Under the pieces are notes generated by a model. It was not told the DNA's origin, did no database searches, and was given only the letters and a program-made list of their open reading frames with translations. Source: a virus. From it: a DNA stretch of 22,824 nucleotides. Location: IMG/VR virus record IMGVR_UViG_3300023179_008171, positions 1 through 22,824 of that record; one strand, given 5' to 3'. The translations under genes were made by a program, and so were the position numbers. Shown one piece after another: positions 1-6,298 of this stretch; the stretch's first letter is position 1; every line of letters begins with the position of its first letter.

Positions 1-293
1 TTGAAGTATCATTCGAAGGTGGTATTAGTACATGGTCCGGTCTTCTAGATATTGCAATAGAAGGCGGATTCGTTGTTAAACCTAGTAATGGTTGGTATGC
101 TCACAAAGGACACGAAAAGAAGCATAGACAAAAAGATACTTATACTAGAGAATTTTGGATACCCATTTTAACTAGTAAAGAATTTCAAGATTATATAGAA
201 TTAAGATATAAGATCGCAGGTACAGAGATGCTTCAACAATCTGTCTCTAACGAGGATTTGGATGAGGAGTTTAAAAATGCAGGTGAAATATGA
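1..293 (+). CDS. uvsX: UvsX-like RecA family recombinase, C-terminal part
   Basis: Open at the left edge; the reading frame begins at base 3 and gives 96 residues ending in TGA at 291-293. The piece contains GGISTWSGLLDIAIEGGFVV, then KPSNGWY, then TREFWIPIL. This series is typical of the C-terminal part of T4 UvsX-type recombinases (YSGLLDLALE..VVKP.NGWY). UvsX is the phage RecA: it coats ssDNA and drives strand exchange for recombination-dependent replication. The acidic tail (NEDLDEEFKNAGEI) is also usual for UvsX. The order uvsX, small gene, helicase is that of T4 genes uvsX-40-41, which strengthens the call. The ATPase core lies outside the window, so completeness cannot be judged. Confidence 0.85.
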   Translation, partial: EVSFEGGISTWSGLLDIAIEGGFVVKPSNGWYAHKGHEKKHRQKDTYTREFWIPILTSKEFQDYIELRYKIAGTEMLQQSVSNEDLDEEFKNAGEI

Positions 294-573
294 ACCATGG
301 ACAATTAAAAATGAAAAAATGGATGAATGGGGATTTCGAATAGATGATGGTGAATTTGCCGGCACAGTAATTAGTATTAAAAATACCAGCATAACTGAAG
401 AAGGAGAGATGGCATTAGAATTTAATTTTATTGCAACTCCCCCAGAAAAAACATCCAAAGAATTAGAAAGCCAAGAATTCAATCAAGTATTGGAATATAT
501 TTTAAATGATATTCTTACAAAGGCAGTAAATGAGTTTGAAAATAGAGACAATAATTCTTCAGAATCTAATTAG
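277..573 (+). CDS. Small protein between uvsX and the helicase (T4 gene 40 position)
   Basis: This encodes 98 residues (MQVKYEPWTIKNEKMDEWGF...). The ATG at 277 is preferred over the in-frame ATG at 262 because GAGGAG (264-269) sits at normal Shine-Dalgarno distance before 277. The gene overlaps the end of uvsX by 17 bases and the start of the helicase gene by 44 bases, so the three are probably translationally coupled. The N-terminal half looks beta-rich (WGFRIDDGEFAGTVISI) and the C-terminal half helical and acidic. T4 has gene 40, a head-vertex assembly chaperone of similar size, in this place. I cannot confirm homology by eye, so the equivalence is positional only. Confidence 0.7.
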   Translation: MQVKYEPWTIKNEKMDEWGFRIDDGEFAGTVISIKNTSITEEGEMALEFNFIATPPEKTSKELESQEFNQVLEYILNDILTKAVNEFENRDNNSSESN

Positions 574-1159
574 TGACGAAGATTACATGCGCAAGGTTAT
601 CCCGTTTTTAAAGCGGGATTATTTTTCTGACAATACAGAACAAAAAATATATGACGAAATAACTAGATTTGTAGACAAATATAATTCCTCCCCGAACAAA
701 GATGCCCTTGTAGTTGCACTGCAAAATGATAAATCTTTAAACGAAGATCAATATAAAACTACTGTTGAATATGTTTTAAATTTTGATAAGAAAGAAGAAA
801 ACAAGAAATGGTTATTGGATCAAACTGAAAAATTCTGCAAGGAAAAGGCATTGTACAATGCGATACTTAGTTCTATTTCCATTATTGATGGTCGCAACAA
901 AAGTCTGTCTACTGACGGAATCCCACAGTTACTTCAAGACGCACTCGGAGTATGCTTCGACAACAACGTAGGGCATGACTACATTGATAATGCAGATAAT
1001 AGATATGAGTTTTACCATACAGTAGAGTCTAGAATTCCCTTTGATCTTGAATATTTTAATAAGATCACTAATGGTGGATTACCTAATAAGACATTGAATG
1101 TAGTTTTGGCAGGGTGTGTACACCCCAATACTAAAGTTAGAATTCGTTTTAAAAAGTAG
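530..1159 (+). CDS. gp41/DnaB-like replicative helicase, N-terminal piece ending in a 14-residue split intein N fragment
   Basis: This encodes 209 residues. Residues 1-195 match the N-terminal region of T4 gp41-type (DnaB family) helicases and stop in the middle of the Walker A loop (LNVVLAG). From Cys196 the sequence changes to CVHPNTKVRIRFKK and then TAG. A catalytic Cys followed by a short beta-strand-like stretch is an intein block A start (compare C-x-x-x-D/N-T-x-V in other inteins). The rest of the helicase, preceded by the remainder of the intein, is encoded from 1266. The ATG at 530 has an AAAGG-type ribosome site about 10 bases upstream. Trans-splicing of the two products would give a helicase of 195+271=466 residues, close to T4 gp41 (475). 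The alternative is a pseudogene, but both halves are intact and the second has its own ribosome site. Confidence 0.85.
   Translation: MSLKIETIILQNLISDEDYMRKVIPFLKRDYFSDNTEQKIYDEITRFVDKYNSSPNKDALVVALQNDKSLNEDQYKTTVEYVLNFDKKEENKKWLLDQTEKFCKEKALYNAILSSISIIDGRNKSLSTDGIPQLLQDALGVCFDNNVGHDYIDNADNRYEFYHTVESRIPFDLEYFNKITNGGLPNKTLNVVLAGCVHPNTKVRIRFKK
1115..1156 (+). other. Split intein, N fragment coding segment (14 residues)
   Basis: Codons Cys196 to Lys209 of the upstream helicase piece form block A of an intein and nothing more. Canonical split inteins carry about 90-100 residues in the N fragment, including block B. Here block B is on the other polypeptide. The layout therefore matches the atypically split class (AceL-TerL and VidaL, known from memory, with N fragments of about 25 and 16 residues). 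Confidence 0.8.
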
Positions 1160-1265
1160 CACCAAGGCGATATCCATTATTTAAATATTCTTCTAATTTA
1201 TCTTGACCGCCGCTGTATTTTGACGCATCGCGACTCACATTTTATTTATATTTTTAGGAGTTTCA
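1160..1265. other. Spacer between the split helicase genes
   Basis: These 106 bases separate the two helicase genes. The forward frame after the TAG codes nothing intein-like. An AGGAG ribosome site at 1257-1261 serves the second gene. On the minus strand, 1238-1149 is open from GTG to TAA for 29 residues (SRDASKYSGGQDKLEEYLNN, then GYRLGATF), preceded on that strand by TATAAATA (complement of 1243-1250). This could be a relic of a mobile nuclease gene or chance. Confidence 0.5.
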
Positions 1266-1652
1266 ATGAATGATTGGACAGTAAAAGATGTAGAAATTCA
1301 AGAAATAAATAATCTTTTGCAACAAGGATTTGAAGTTCAAGTTGATAGCCCCGATGGCTGGGTAGATGTAGATCTATTTGTTGATAAAGGTATGTGGCCA
1401 GAATATGTCCTTAATACATCAAATGGATATACTATTAGATGTAATGAAAATCATTTATTTGAAACAACTTCGGGATGGGTGAGCGCCAAAGAATTATTGG
1501 ATATTCAATCTTCTCATAACATAACCGTTCTAACAGATAAAGGATGGTTAACTGCGAATATTGAAAAGACTAACAACCTTATACCCATTGTAGATATTAG
1601 AGTAAATCACCCGAATCATAGGTATTATACCAATGGAGTAAGTTCGCATAAT
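1266..1652 (+). other. Split intein, C fragment coding segment (129 residues)
   Basis: This spans Met1 to Asn129 of the downstream helicase piece. It carries block B (H63) and the terminal His-Asn needed for asparagine cyclization, with Thr as first C-extein residue. Together with the 14-residue N fragment it makes a 143-residue mini-intein, a normal size for an intein without an endonuclease domain. The canonical block B Thr (TxxH) is replaced by Asn60 (N-E-N-H). Confidence 0.82.
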
Positions 1653-2468
1653 ACAGGTGTAGGAAAATCTTTGTTCATGTGTCATATTGCAGCAGCCACT
1701 CTAGCTCAAGGCAAAAATGTCTTGTATATTACCATGGAGATGGCAGAAGAAAGAATTGCTGAAAGAATAGATGCCAATTTAATGAATGTAACTTTGGATC
1801 AGTTAAAAGATTTACCTAAACAAATGTTTGATAATAGAATAGAAAAGATAAAGCAAAAGACACAGGGTAAATTAATTATTAAAGAATATCCTACAGCCGG
1901 GGCACATACCGGGCACTTTAAATCTTTACTAAACGAGCTTAAGTTAAAAAGACAATTTTCACCAGATATGATTATTATAGATTATCTAAATATCTGCGCA
2001 TCTTCAAGATTCAAAGCTGGCACGAATATTAATTCGTATACATTAATCAAGAGTATTGCCGAAGAACTAAGGGGCCTGGCAGTAGAAGAAAATGTGCCTA
2101 TCCTATCAGCTACACAGACGACTAGAGGAGGATACGGTAATACTGATGTTGAACTTACTGATACTTCAGAATCATTTGGACTTCCTGCTACAGTTGATCT
2201 TATGTTTGCCTTAATAGCAACTGAAGAACTAGATCAGTTAAATCAGATTATGGTAAAACAATTGAAAAATAGATATAATGATCCAACTATAAATAAAAGA
2301 TTCGTAATAGGTATTGATAGATCAAAGATGAAATTATTCAACCTAGAACAAACTGCCCAACAACATATTAGTGATTCTGGTATAAAGCTTGATGAATCCA
2401 AATTAGATCAATTTAATTTAGGTAACATTATAAAAAGAACACGTGATTTTTCCAGTATTAAAACTTAG
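1266..2468 (+). CDS. Split intein C fragment plus gp41/DnaB-like helicase ATPase domain
   Basis: This encodes 400 residues, with AGGAG placed 4 bases before the ATG. Residues 1-129 are the intein C fragment. It has a block B-like stretch (CNENHLF, H63, close to the CSEEHLF of the known gp41-1 intein), a block F-like stretch (VDIRVNHPNHRYYTNGV) and a block G end, SSHN129, followed by Thr130 as +1 residue. Residues 130-400 resume the helicase exactly where the first piece stopped: LAG joined to TGVGKSLF rebuilds a Walker A loop. Walker B is MIIIDY (D239). ILSATQTTRG (280-289) and the late IGIDRSKMKLF stretch are typical of gp41/DnaB helicases. The protein unwinds DNA 5'-3' ahead of the phage polymerase. 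No homing endonuclease domain is present. Confidence 0.88.
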   Translation: MNDWTVKDVEIQEINNLLQQGFEVQVDSPDGWVDVDLFVDKGMWPEYVLNTSNGYTIRCNENHLFETTSGWVSAKELLDIQSSHNITVLTDKGWLTANIEKTNNLIPIVDIRVNHPNHRYYTNGVSSHNTGVGKSLFMCHIAAATLAQGKNVLYITMEMAEERIAERIDANLMNVTLDQLKDLPKQMFDNRIEKIKQKTQGKLIIKEYPTAGAHTGHFKSLLNELKLKRQFSPDMIIIDYLNICASSRFKAGTNINSYTLIKSIAEELRGLAVEENVPILSATQTTRGGYGNTDVELTDTSESFGLPATVDLMFALIATEELDQLNQIMVKQLKNRYNDPTINKRFVIGIDRSKMKLFNLEQTAQQHISDSGIKLDESKLDQFNLGNIIKRTRDFSSIKT

Positions 2469-2476
2469 GAGGTATT

Positions 2477-2656
2477 ATGTTATTTCCAAATCCAAAAGCT
2501 AAAAAAATTGAAGAACAAACTAATGATGAGAAATTATTATTGCAAGAGATACTCCATTCTCAAACTAAAAAAATTGAATCTGTAGAAGTAGAATTATTTA
2601 ATCATACCCCATATTCAAAACTAAATACAGATATAAGTCAGAAATCTAAACAATAG
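2477..2656 (+). CDS. Small protein downstream of the helicase
   Basis: This encodes 59 residues (MLFPNPKAKKIEEQTNDEKL...), starting 9 bases after the helicase stop with a strong AGGAGGT ribosome site at 2468-2473. It is charged and probably helical, with no membrane segment and no recognised motif. The perfect ribosome site, the tight spacing and a terminator-like hairpin just after it argue that it is a real gene and the last of the uvsX-helicase transcript. Function unknown. Confidence 0.7.
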   Translation: MLFPNPKAKKIEEQTNDEKLLLQEILHSQTKKIESVEVELFNHTPYSKLNTDISQKSKQ

Positions 2657-2672
2657 AAAATGGTCTTGTTGC

Positions 2673-2700
2673 AAAAGATTATATGAATATGATCTTTTTT
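2673..2700 (+). terminator. Intrinsic terminator after the replication genes
   Basis: The arms AAGATTAT (2675-2682) and ATATGATCTT (2687-2696) pair, with one G-T pair, around a small loop. They are flanked by A residues on the left and a run of six T on the right (2695-2700). It sits 17 bases after the small gene's stop. Confidence 0.65.
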
Positions 2701-2754
2701 ATTATTTCAAAGAATAAGAAGCTAACTGGTACCACACATCTATAAGGAAATACT

Positions 2755-2910
2755 ATGCAAATTACACTAACATTGTGGGACATTGGACAAATAGCTTTGA
2801 TGTTAACCGCATGCTATGCATGCTATATTAGGGGATTTAATAAGGGAATCGGGGATACCATGGAATTTCTTGAAGAGCAGGGAGTTATTGAATTGGAGGA
2901 TAAGGAATAA
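2755..2910 (+). CDS. Small single-span membrane protein
   Basis: This encodes 51 residues, with AAGGA 7 bases before the ATG. Residues 7-27 form one hydrophobic segment (LWDIGQIALMLTACYACYI), followed by RGFNKG and an acidic C-terminal tail rich in Glu. The positive residues just after the span and the acidic end suggest a small inner-membrane peptide. It lies between two terminators, so it is a separate unit. Function unknown. Confidence 0.65.
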   Translation: MQITLTLWDIGQIALMLTACYACYIRGFNKGIGDTMEFLEEQGVIELEDKE

Positions 2911-2945
2911 ATCAATGACTTACGAGTGTTGTTCAAAAACAACGT

Positions 2946-2976
2946 AAACCCGAGCATTTGACTCGGGTTACTTTTT
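2946..2976 (+). terminator. Intrinsic terminator overlapping the next promoter
   Basis: The arms AACCCGAG (2947-2954) and CTCGGGTT (2962-2969) pair perfectly around a 7-base loop, followed by ACTTTTT. The loop and 3' arm double as the -35 box of the downstream promoter. Confidence 0.8.
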
Positions 2977-2986
2977 CTTATATAAT
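2958..2986 (+). promoter_or_regulatory. Sigma-70 promoter for the SWIM-type gene
   Basis: TTGACT (2958-2963), a 17-base spacer and TATAAT (2981-2986). Transcription would be expected to start at about 2993, which is the A of the downstream ATG, so the message may be leaderless. Confidence 0.75.
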
Positions 2987-2992
2987 AATGGT

Positions 2993-3376
2993 ATGATGAA
3001 ATTTACGATAGGTCAAACAGTCGATTTGCGAGTCAAAAGTTACTCTTATCTGTATAAGAAAGAGGGCTGGATTGAACGTCAAATCAAGGGCAAAATTGTG
3101 CCAAGCCCAAAATGGTTGGACACAGATTACGTTTCTGTCCATACTGGCAATTCACAATATCCTGTTTCTCACGTAAACAAACAGAATATTGTTGGATTTG
3201 ATTTAGCACAGGATCGTATTGAAAGTAGAATATTCAAAGTGCGGTCTAAGAAAAAGGGTTCAATCTACAATGTAATTTCATCTAATGGTCAGGTTACATG
3301 TGATTGTATTGGTTTTCAATATCGTAAAACATGTAAACATAGTGAAGCGGTGAAGAAATTTATTCAAAATGCTTGA
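2993..3376 (+). CDS. SWIM-type zinc finger protein
   Basis: This encodes 127 residues. The C-terminus holds CDCIGFQYRKTCKH, a C-x-C-x8-C-x-H pattern typical of SWIM zinc fingers, which bind DNA or protein. The N-terminal part (GQTVDLRVKSYSY ... GKIVPSPKWLDTDYVSVHT) reads like a small beta-barrel domain. Two adjacent in-frame ATGs (2993, 2996) are possible. There is no ribosome site, and the predicted transcription start falls on the ATG, so initiation is probably leaderless. With its own host-type promoter it is probably expressed early. The precise function is unknown. Confidence 0.75.
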   Translation: MMKFTIGQTVDLRVKSYSYLYKKEGWIERQIKGKIVPSPKWLDTDYVSVHTGNSQYPVSHVNKQNIVGFDLAQDRIESRIFKVRSKKKGSIYNVISSNGQVTCDCIGFQYRKTCKHSEAVKKFIQNA

Positions 3377-3401
3377 CGGGTGTTACAGTTGAATTTATAA
3401 T
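3373..3401 (+). promoter_or_regulatory. Sigma-70 promoter for the basic-tailed protein
   Basis: TTGACG (3373-3378), a 17-base spacer and TATAAT (3396-3401). The -35 box overlaps the stop codon of the SWIM-type gene (TGA at 3374-3376). Confidence 0.75.
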
Positions 3402-3441
3402 TTAGGTATAGTAAGTTAATTAAATGAGAGGTAATTATATT

Positions 3442-3846
3442 ATGTCACAAGGTTTTTTTACAGTTGCGGGTGTTTCTACACAACATGGTTCCACTAAGGT
3501 TCGTTTTGCTAATGATCTAGCATCTCGTGTTAAGTTGCTTGCCAAAGGCGGGCATGACCCACTAGAATTAGTTCAGTTGCCAAAAGCAATGACTAAGGCA
3601 GAGGCTTGTAAATATTTGCTAGAACTTGGCGGTGTATTTACGCAATGGGAATCTCTTCTAAATGAGACTATGGGCAAAAAGTCTGGAACATCTGCTACCA
3701 AAGCACCGAAAGTTGCTAAGGTGCCGGCCAAGGTGAAGGCTCCTGCTAAGACCAAAGCTGTTAAGCAACCCAAGATTATCGTAGCCCCAAAAGCTGAAGA
3801 CGAAGATCTTGAGATTGAAGAGCTGAAGCAAATTGCAGCTGTATAA
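3442..3846 (+). CDS. Small conserved phage protein with histone-like Lys/Ala/Pro tail
   Basis: This encodes 134 residues from the ATG at 3442, which has GAGG at 3428-3431; an in-frame ATG at 3424 would add six residues. Residues 1-75 form a compact domain (SQGFFTVAGVSTQHGSTKVR, then FANDLASRVKLLAKGGHDPL) of a kind I have seen in marine T4-like phages. Residues 76-115 are low complexity (KAPKVAKVPAKVKAPAKTKA), like the tail of histone H1 or bacterial histone-like proteins, and the end is acidic. DNA or nucleoid binding is a reasonable guess from composition only. A near-consensus promoter immediately upstream suggests early expression. Confidence 0.75.
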   Translation: MSQGFFTVAGVSTQHGSTKVRFANDLASRVKLLAKGGHDPLELVQLPKAMTKAEACKYLLELGGVFTQWESLLNETMGKKSGTSATKAPKVAKVPAKVKAPAKTKAVKQPKIIVAPKAEDEDLEIEELKQIAAV

Positions 3847-3897
3847 CGTCGGGAGACGTTAATTAAAGGGGGAGCGGCAAGTACTGCCTGCCCTTAA
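3845..3897 (+). other. Two tandem RNA hairpins before the tRNA pair
   Basis: The first hairpin is AACGTC (3845-3850) with GACGTT (3855-3860) and a GGGA loop. The second is AAGGG (3866-3870) with CCCTT (3891-3895), containing an inner GGCA/TGCC stem around AGTAC. Neither is followed by a T run, so they are not ordinary terminators. They may protect or process the tRNA transcript. The 3898-3926 remainder shows nothing. Confidence 0.45.
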
Positions 3898-3926
3898 ACG
3901 ACAACATTGTGCCCCTAAACACTAAT

Positions 3927-4004
3927 CTCGGATTAGTTCAGTCTGGTTAGAATGCCTGCTTTGGGAGCAGGAGGTCGAGAGTTCGAATCCCTCATCCGAG
4001 ACCA
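3927..4004 (+). tRNA. tRNA-Pro (anticodon TGG)
   Basis: Acceptor arms CTCGGAT and ATCCGAG pair fully, with discriminator A and encoded CCA. The anticodon stem CCTGC/GCAGG closes the loop TTTGGGA (anticodon TGG). The T loop is the normal TTCGAAT; its stem GAGAG/CCCTC has one A-C mismatch. The gene reads codons CCN/CCA in an AT-rich genome. Confidence 0.92.
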
Positions 4005-4008
4005 TTAT

Positions 4009-4082
4009 CTGACCGTAGCTCAGCCGGAGAGAGCAACGTATTTCTAATCCGTCGGTCGGGGGTTCGAATCCCTCCGGTCAGG
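4009..4082 (+). tRNA. tRNA-Arg (anticodon TCT)
   Basis: Acceptor CTGACCG pairs with CGGTCAG. The D stem is GCTC/GAGC, the anticodon loop is TTTCTAA (anticodon TCT), and the T loop is TTCGAAT between GGGGG and CCCTC. The anticodon stem has one T-C mismatch. CCA is not encoded (GCAACC follows), unlike the other tRNAs here. It reads AGA, the common Arg codon of AT-rich phages. Confidence 0.88.
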
Positions 4083-4111
4083 CAACCAGACATCTCTGAA
4101 AAAATCCACAA

Positions 4112-4753
4112 ATGAAAAAACAACGCATAGCTTTATTTCATAATCATCCTGAGTGTAGTATTCAGTGTGCGCATGGCATTATACGTGCACTAGGATTGGC
4201 CTATGAGATAGATTGCTTTAATAAAGAAGAGATTTCTGATTCAATACTAAAAAAATACAAACTAATTGCTTTTCCTGGAGGTATAGGCGACAGCAACAGA
4301 TACAATAAGTTACTAAAAGATAAAGAAGATATAATACGAAATCAAATAGCAAAAGGTAAAAGATATCTTGGTATTTGTATGGGTGCATATTGGGCCGGAC
4401 CACATTATTTTAATATACTAGATGATGTAAATCCTGTACAATATATAAAAAGACCAGATGCAGAAACGAATAGAAGTTATGGTACAGTTGTAAATATCAA
4501 TTGGACGGGACATCATGAAACTATGTTTTTTTATGATGGTTGCAGTTTTCTGGGTGATTCTAATAAATTTGAAACTATTGCCACATACAGCAATGGTGAT
4601 GCTGCAGCAATTATACAACACAATATTGGTTTAATTGGTCCTCACCCTGAAAGCGATATATACTGGTACAAAAAGAAGTTTCTACACCCTTATTGGCATG
4701 AATATCGGCATCATTTATTGCTGCTCAAATTTGTCAATAGGTTGATGAGATAA
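4112..4753 (+). CDS. Class I glutamine amidotransferase-like protein (BPL_N-like)
   Basis: This encodes 213 residues. AFPGGIGDSNRY (53-64), GKRYLGICMGAYWAG (82-96) with nucleophile C89, and GPHPES (177-181) with H178 and E180 make a complete Cys-His-Glu triad of the class I amidotransferase fold. The GIGD...GICMGAYW pattern is closest to the biotin-protein-ligase N-terminal (BPL_N) subgroup. Those proteins are single-domain and their substrate is mostly unknown. No partner synthetase is visible next to it. No clear ribosome site precedes the ATG. It ends 8 bases before the next gene, so the two are co-transcribed. Confidence 0.75.
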   Translation: MKKQRIALFHNHPECSIQCAHGIIRALGLAYEIDCFNKEEISDSILKKYKLIAFPGGIGDSNRYNKLLKDKEDIIRNQIAKGKRYLGICMGAYWAGPHYFNILDDVNPVQYIKRPDAETNRSYGTVVNINWTGHHETMFFYDGCSFLGDSNKFETIATYSNGDAAAIIQHNIGLIGPHPESDIYWYKKKFLHPYWHEYRHHLLLLKFVNRLMR

Positions 4754-4761
4754 CCAAAAAT

Positions 4762-5439
4762 ATGATAAAATTTAAATGTTTACTACCTGGTCTAAAAGAT
4801 TATATGCCAATTATACCAATTGGTGATTATAATTTTGACTGGGTAAAACGACTGTACAATTTCGAAGAATCTTTTGATGTAAGAGAATTAAAGACAAGTA
4901 AATGTCCTGGCATTTTTTCTATTATGTCCAAGGGTTGGATTCAAAGAGCATATCAAGATATACACATTAAAACATTCGAAGAAGATCAACTTATAGAAAT
5001 TAGATGTAATTTTGATCAAAGGACTTCCAAGTACGGTAAATACATAGGTAAATATGTTTCATCCCACAATCCAAATCAATTAACAATACATAAAAAATTT
5101 CAACCAAGTACATCTAAAATTATTATTAAAATACAAAGTCCCTGGATAGCTGAAATACCAAAAGGTTATTCATTACTAATGATGCCTGTTGCTTATAATG
5201 ACGCTGTTCATTTTACTGCAGCAACAGGTCTTATTAAAAATACCAACTTTCTAAATGTACAGTTATATTGGCATTCGCCAGATAAGGAAAACGTAATTGA
5301 AAAAGGTACTCCACTGAATCAAATGATTTTAATAAAAGATATATCTAATGATTTTGAACTAGAAGAGATATCCAATATAGACGAATTTATAAATGAAACT
5401 AGCAATTCTCACTTCGAAAAGTTTAAGCCTAATAAATAG
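4762..5439 (+). CDS. Beta-rich phage protein of unknown function
   Basis: This encodes 225 residues and is not firmly recognised. IQSPWIAEIPKGYSLLMMPV (124-143) and ENVIEKGTPLNQMILI (176-191) resemble a phage family with the pattern PW.i.tP.GYS ... ieKGTP..Q, probably a double-stranded beta-helix or cupin-like fold. It may be a dioxygenase-like or carbohydrate-binding protein, but no HxD metal triad is obvious. The stop codon overlaps a late-promoter-like AATAAATA. Confidence 0.65.
   Translation: MIKFKCLLPGLKDYMPIIPIGDYNFDWVKRLYNFEESFDVRELKTSKCPGIFSIMSKGWIQRAYQDIHIKTFEEDQLIEIRCNFDQRTSKYGKYIGKYVSSHNPNQLTIHKKFQPSTSKIIIKIQSPWIAEIPKGYSLLMMPVAYNDAVHFTAATGLIKNTNFLNVQLYWHSPDKENVIEKGTPLNQMILIKDISNDFELEEISNIDEFINETSNSHFEKFKPNK
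5431..5438 (+). promoter_or_regulatory. T4-type late promoter variant (AATAAATA)
   Basis: One mismatch from TATAAATA. It lies in front of a repeated ribosome-site cassette whose second copy (6272) carries the exact consensus. Confidence 0.45.
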
Positions 5440-5458
5440 TAAAAACTAAGGAGATGAC

Positions 5459-5492
5459 ATGCCAAGATTAAAGAGCATATGAAAGAAATTTA
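5459..5492 (+). pseudogene. Deletion remnant of the small basic gene at 6299-6463
   Basis: Bases 5432-5467 repeat 6273-6307 (ATAAATAGT, CTAAGGAGATGACATG and the first codons) almost exactly. Bases 5468-5491 repeat the 3' end of the same gene from 6438. The 130 bases in between (6308-6437 of the intact copy) are missing, which shifts the frame: the remnant reads only MPRLKSI before TGA. Confidence 0.8.
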
Positions 5493-5501
5493 TCTTATCT
5501 T

Positions 5502-5576
5502 CTCCGGTTAGTTCAGTTGGTAGAATGCCTGCTTTGGGAGCAGGAGGTCGGGGATCGTGACCCTCACCGGAGACCA
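5502..5576 (+). tRNA. tRNA-Pro (TGG), second copy with a non-canonical T arm
   Basis: Acceptor CTCCGGT pairs fully with ACCGGAG, followed by A and CCA. The anticodon arm CCTGC-TTTGGGA-GCAGG is identical to the first tRNA-Pro. The T arm is one base shorter than in the first copy, and the loop reads ATCGTGA instead of TTCGAAT. The usual T54 and A58 are A and T. It may be decaying or functionally divergent. Confidence 0.75.
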
Positions 5577-5601
5577 CAGTTAGCCCATTAAAGGAAAAAA
5601 A

Positions 5602-6276
5602 TTGCATAAATTTTTTGAAAAATTCGACTTCATAACTAACGATAAATCTATCTATTTAGAAGATGTTATAGAATTTAGTGAAGATTTCTGCGATTGGAAT
5701 CAAATAGAATATGCAGTAAATCACCCCTATCTTTTTAAATTTGAATTAATAGATTCAAATTCAAATAAAATTATTATTCCTGAGAATAATTATATGTGGA
5801 CAGACCATCCAACTCAAAGTAATAAATTTATTATTGATAATATAAATCTTGGAAATGGTTTAGTTATAACTAGATGGGATGATGCTAATCATTTCACTAA
5901 TAATTTTTGTAAAATGCTAGATAACACCTTTGATGTTGCTTCATCTGCACACGTTTATTGTGGTTTGGCTGGGTCTAAATCGTTGAAACTTCATACAGAT
6001 GAACCTCCCAATTTTATAATTCAGATTGAAGGAAAAACGCGATGGAGAGTTTTTAAAAATCGGTTATCTTCCTTGTATAGATCAGGGAAATTTGTACCTA
6101 ATGAAAATGATCTTGAATTAGATTTTGAAATAACTATGAAGCCAGGAGATCTGCTTTATGTCCCCAATAAGGTTTATCATAAAGCAATGCCCGATCAAAA
6201 AAGAATTTCTATTAGTTTTCCTTGTTGGCCGACTTCTAATAAACAAGACAGAAATTATTATAAGATAAATTTATAA
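5602..6276 (+). CDS. Cupin_8/JmjC-type 2-oxoglutarate Fe(II) oxygenase
   Basis: This encodes 224 residues with a TTG start, supported by AAGGA 8 bases upstream and no better ATG. H131-T-D133 and H193 form the iron triad. QIEGKTRWRVF (141-151) and PGDLLYVPNKVYHKA (181-195) are the usual flanking strands of cupin_8/JmjC hydroxylases such as the ribosomal oxygenases RoxA and NO66. Members hydroxylate protein side chains or small molecules using 2-oxoglutarate and O2. The substrate cannot be told here; a ribosomal, host regulatory or virion protein are all possible. It lies between the deleted and intact copies of a repeated cassette. Confidence 0.8.
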   Translation: MHKFFEKFDFITNDKSIYLEDVIEFSEDFCDWNQIEYAVNHPYLFKFELIDSNSNKIIIPENNYMWTDHPTQSNKFIIDNINLGNGLVITRWDDANHFTNNFCKMLDNTFDVASSAHVYCGLAGSKSLKLHTDEPPNFIIQIEGKTRWRVFKNRLSSLYRSGKFVPNENDLELDFEITMKPGDLLYVPNKVYHKAMPDQKRISISFPCWPTSNKQDRNYYKINL

Positions 6277-6279
6277 ATA
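6272..6279 (+). promoter_or_regulatory. T4-type late promoter (TATAAATA)
   Basis: Exact TATAAATA, 20 bases before the start codon of the small basic gene and overlapping the stop codon of the oxygenase gene. Confidence 0.65.
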
Positions 6280-6298
6280 GTAAAACTAAGGAGATGAC

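Noticed and set aside
1115-1265. Group I intron or simple frameshift between the helicase halves
   Set aside because: The gap is only about 106 bases, too short for a group I intron. The flanks are intein blocks A and B-G, and the second half has its own AGGAG and ATG.
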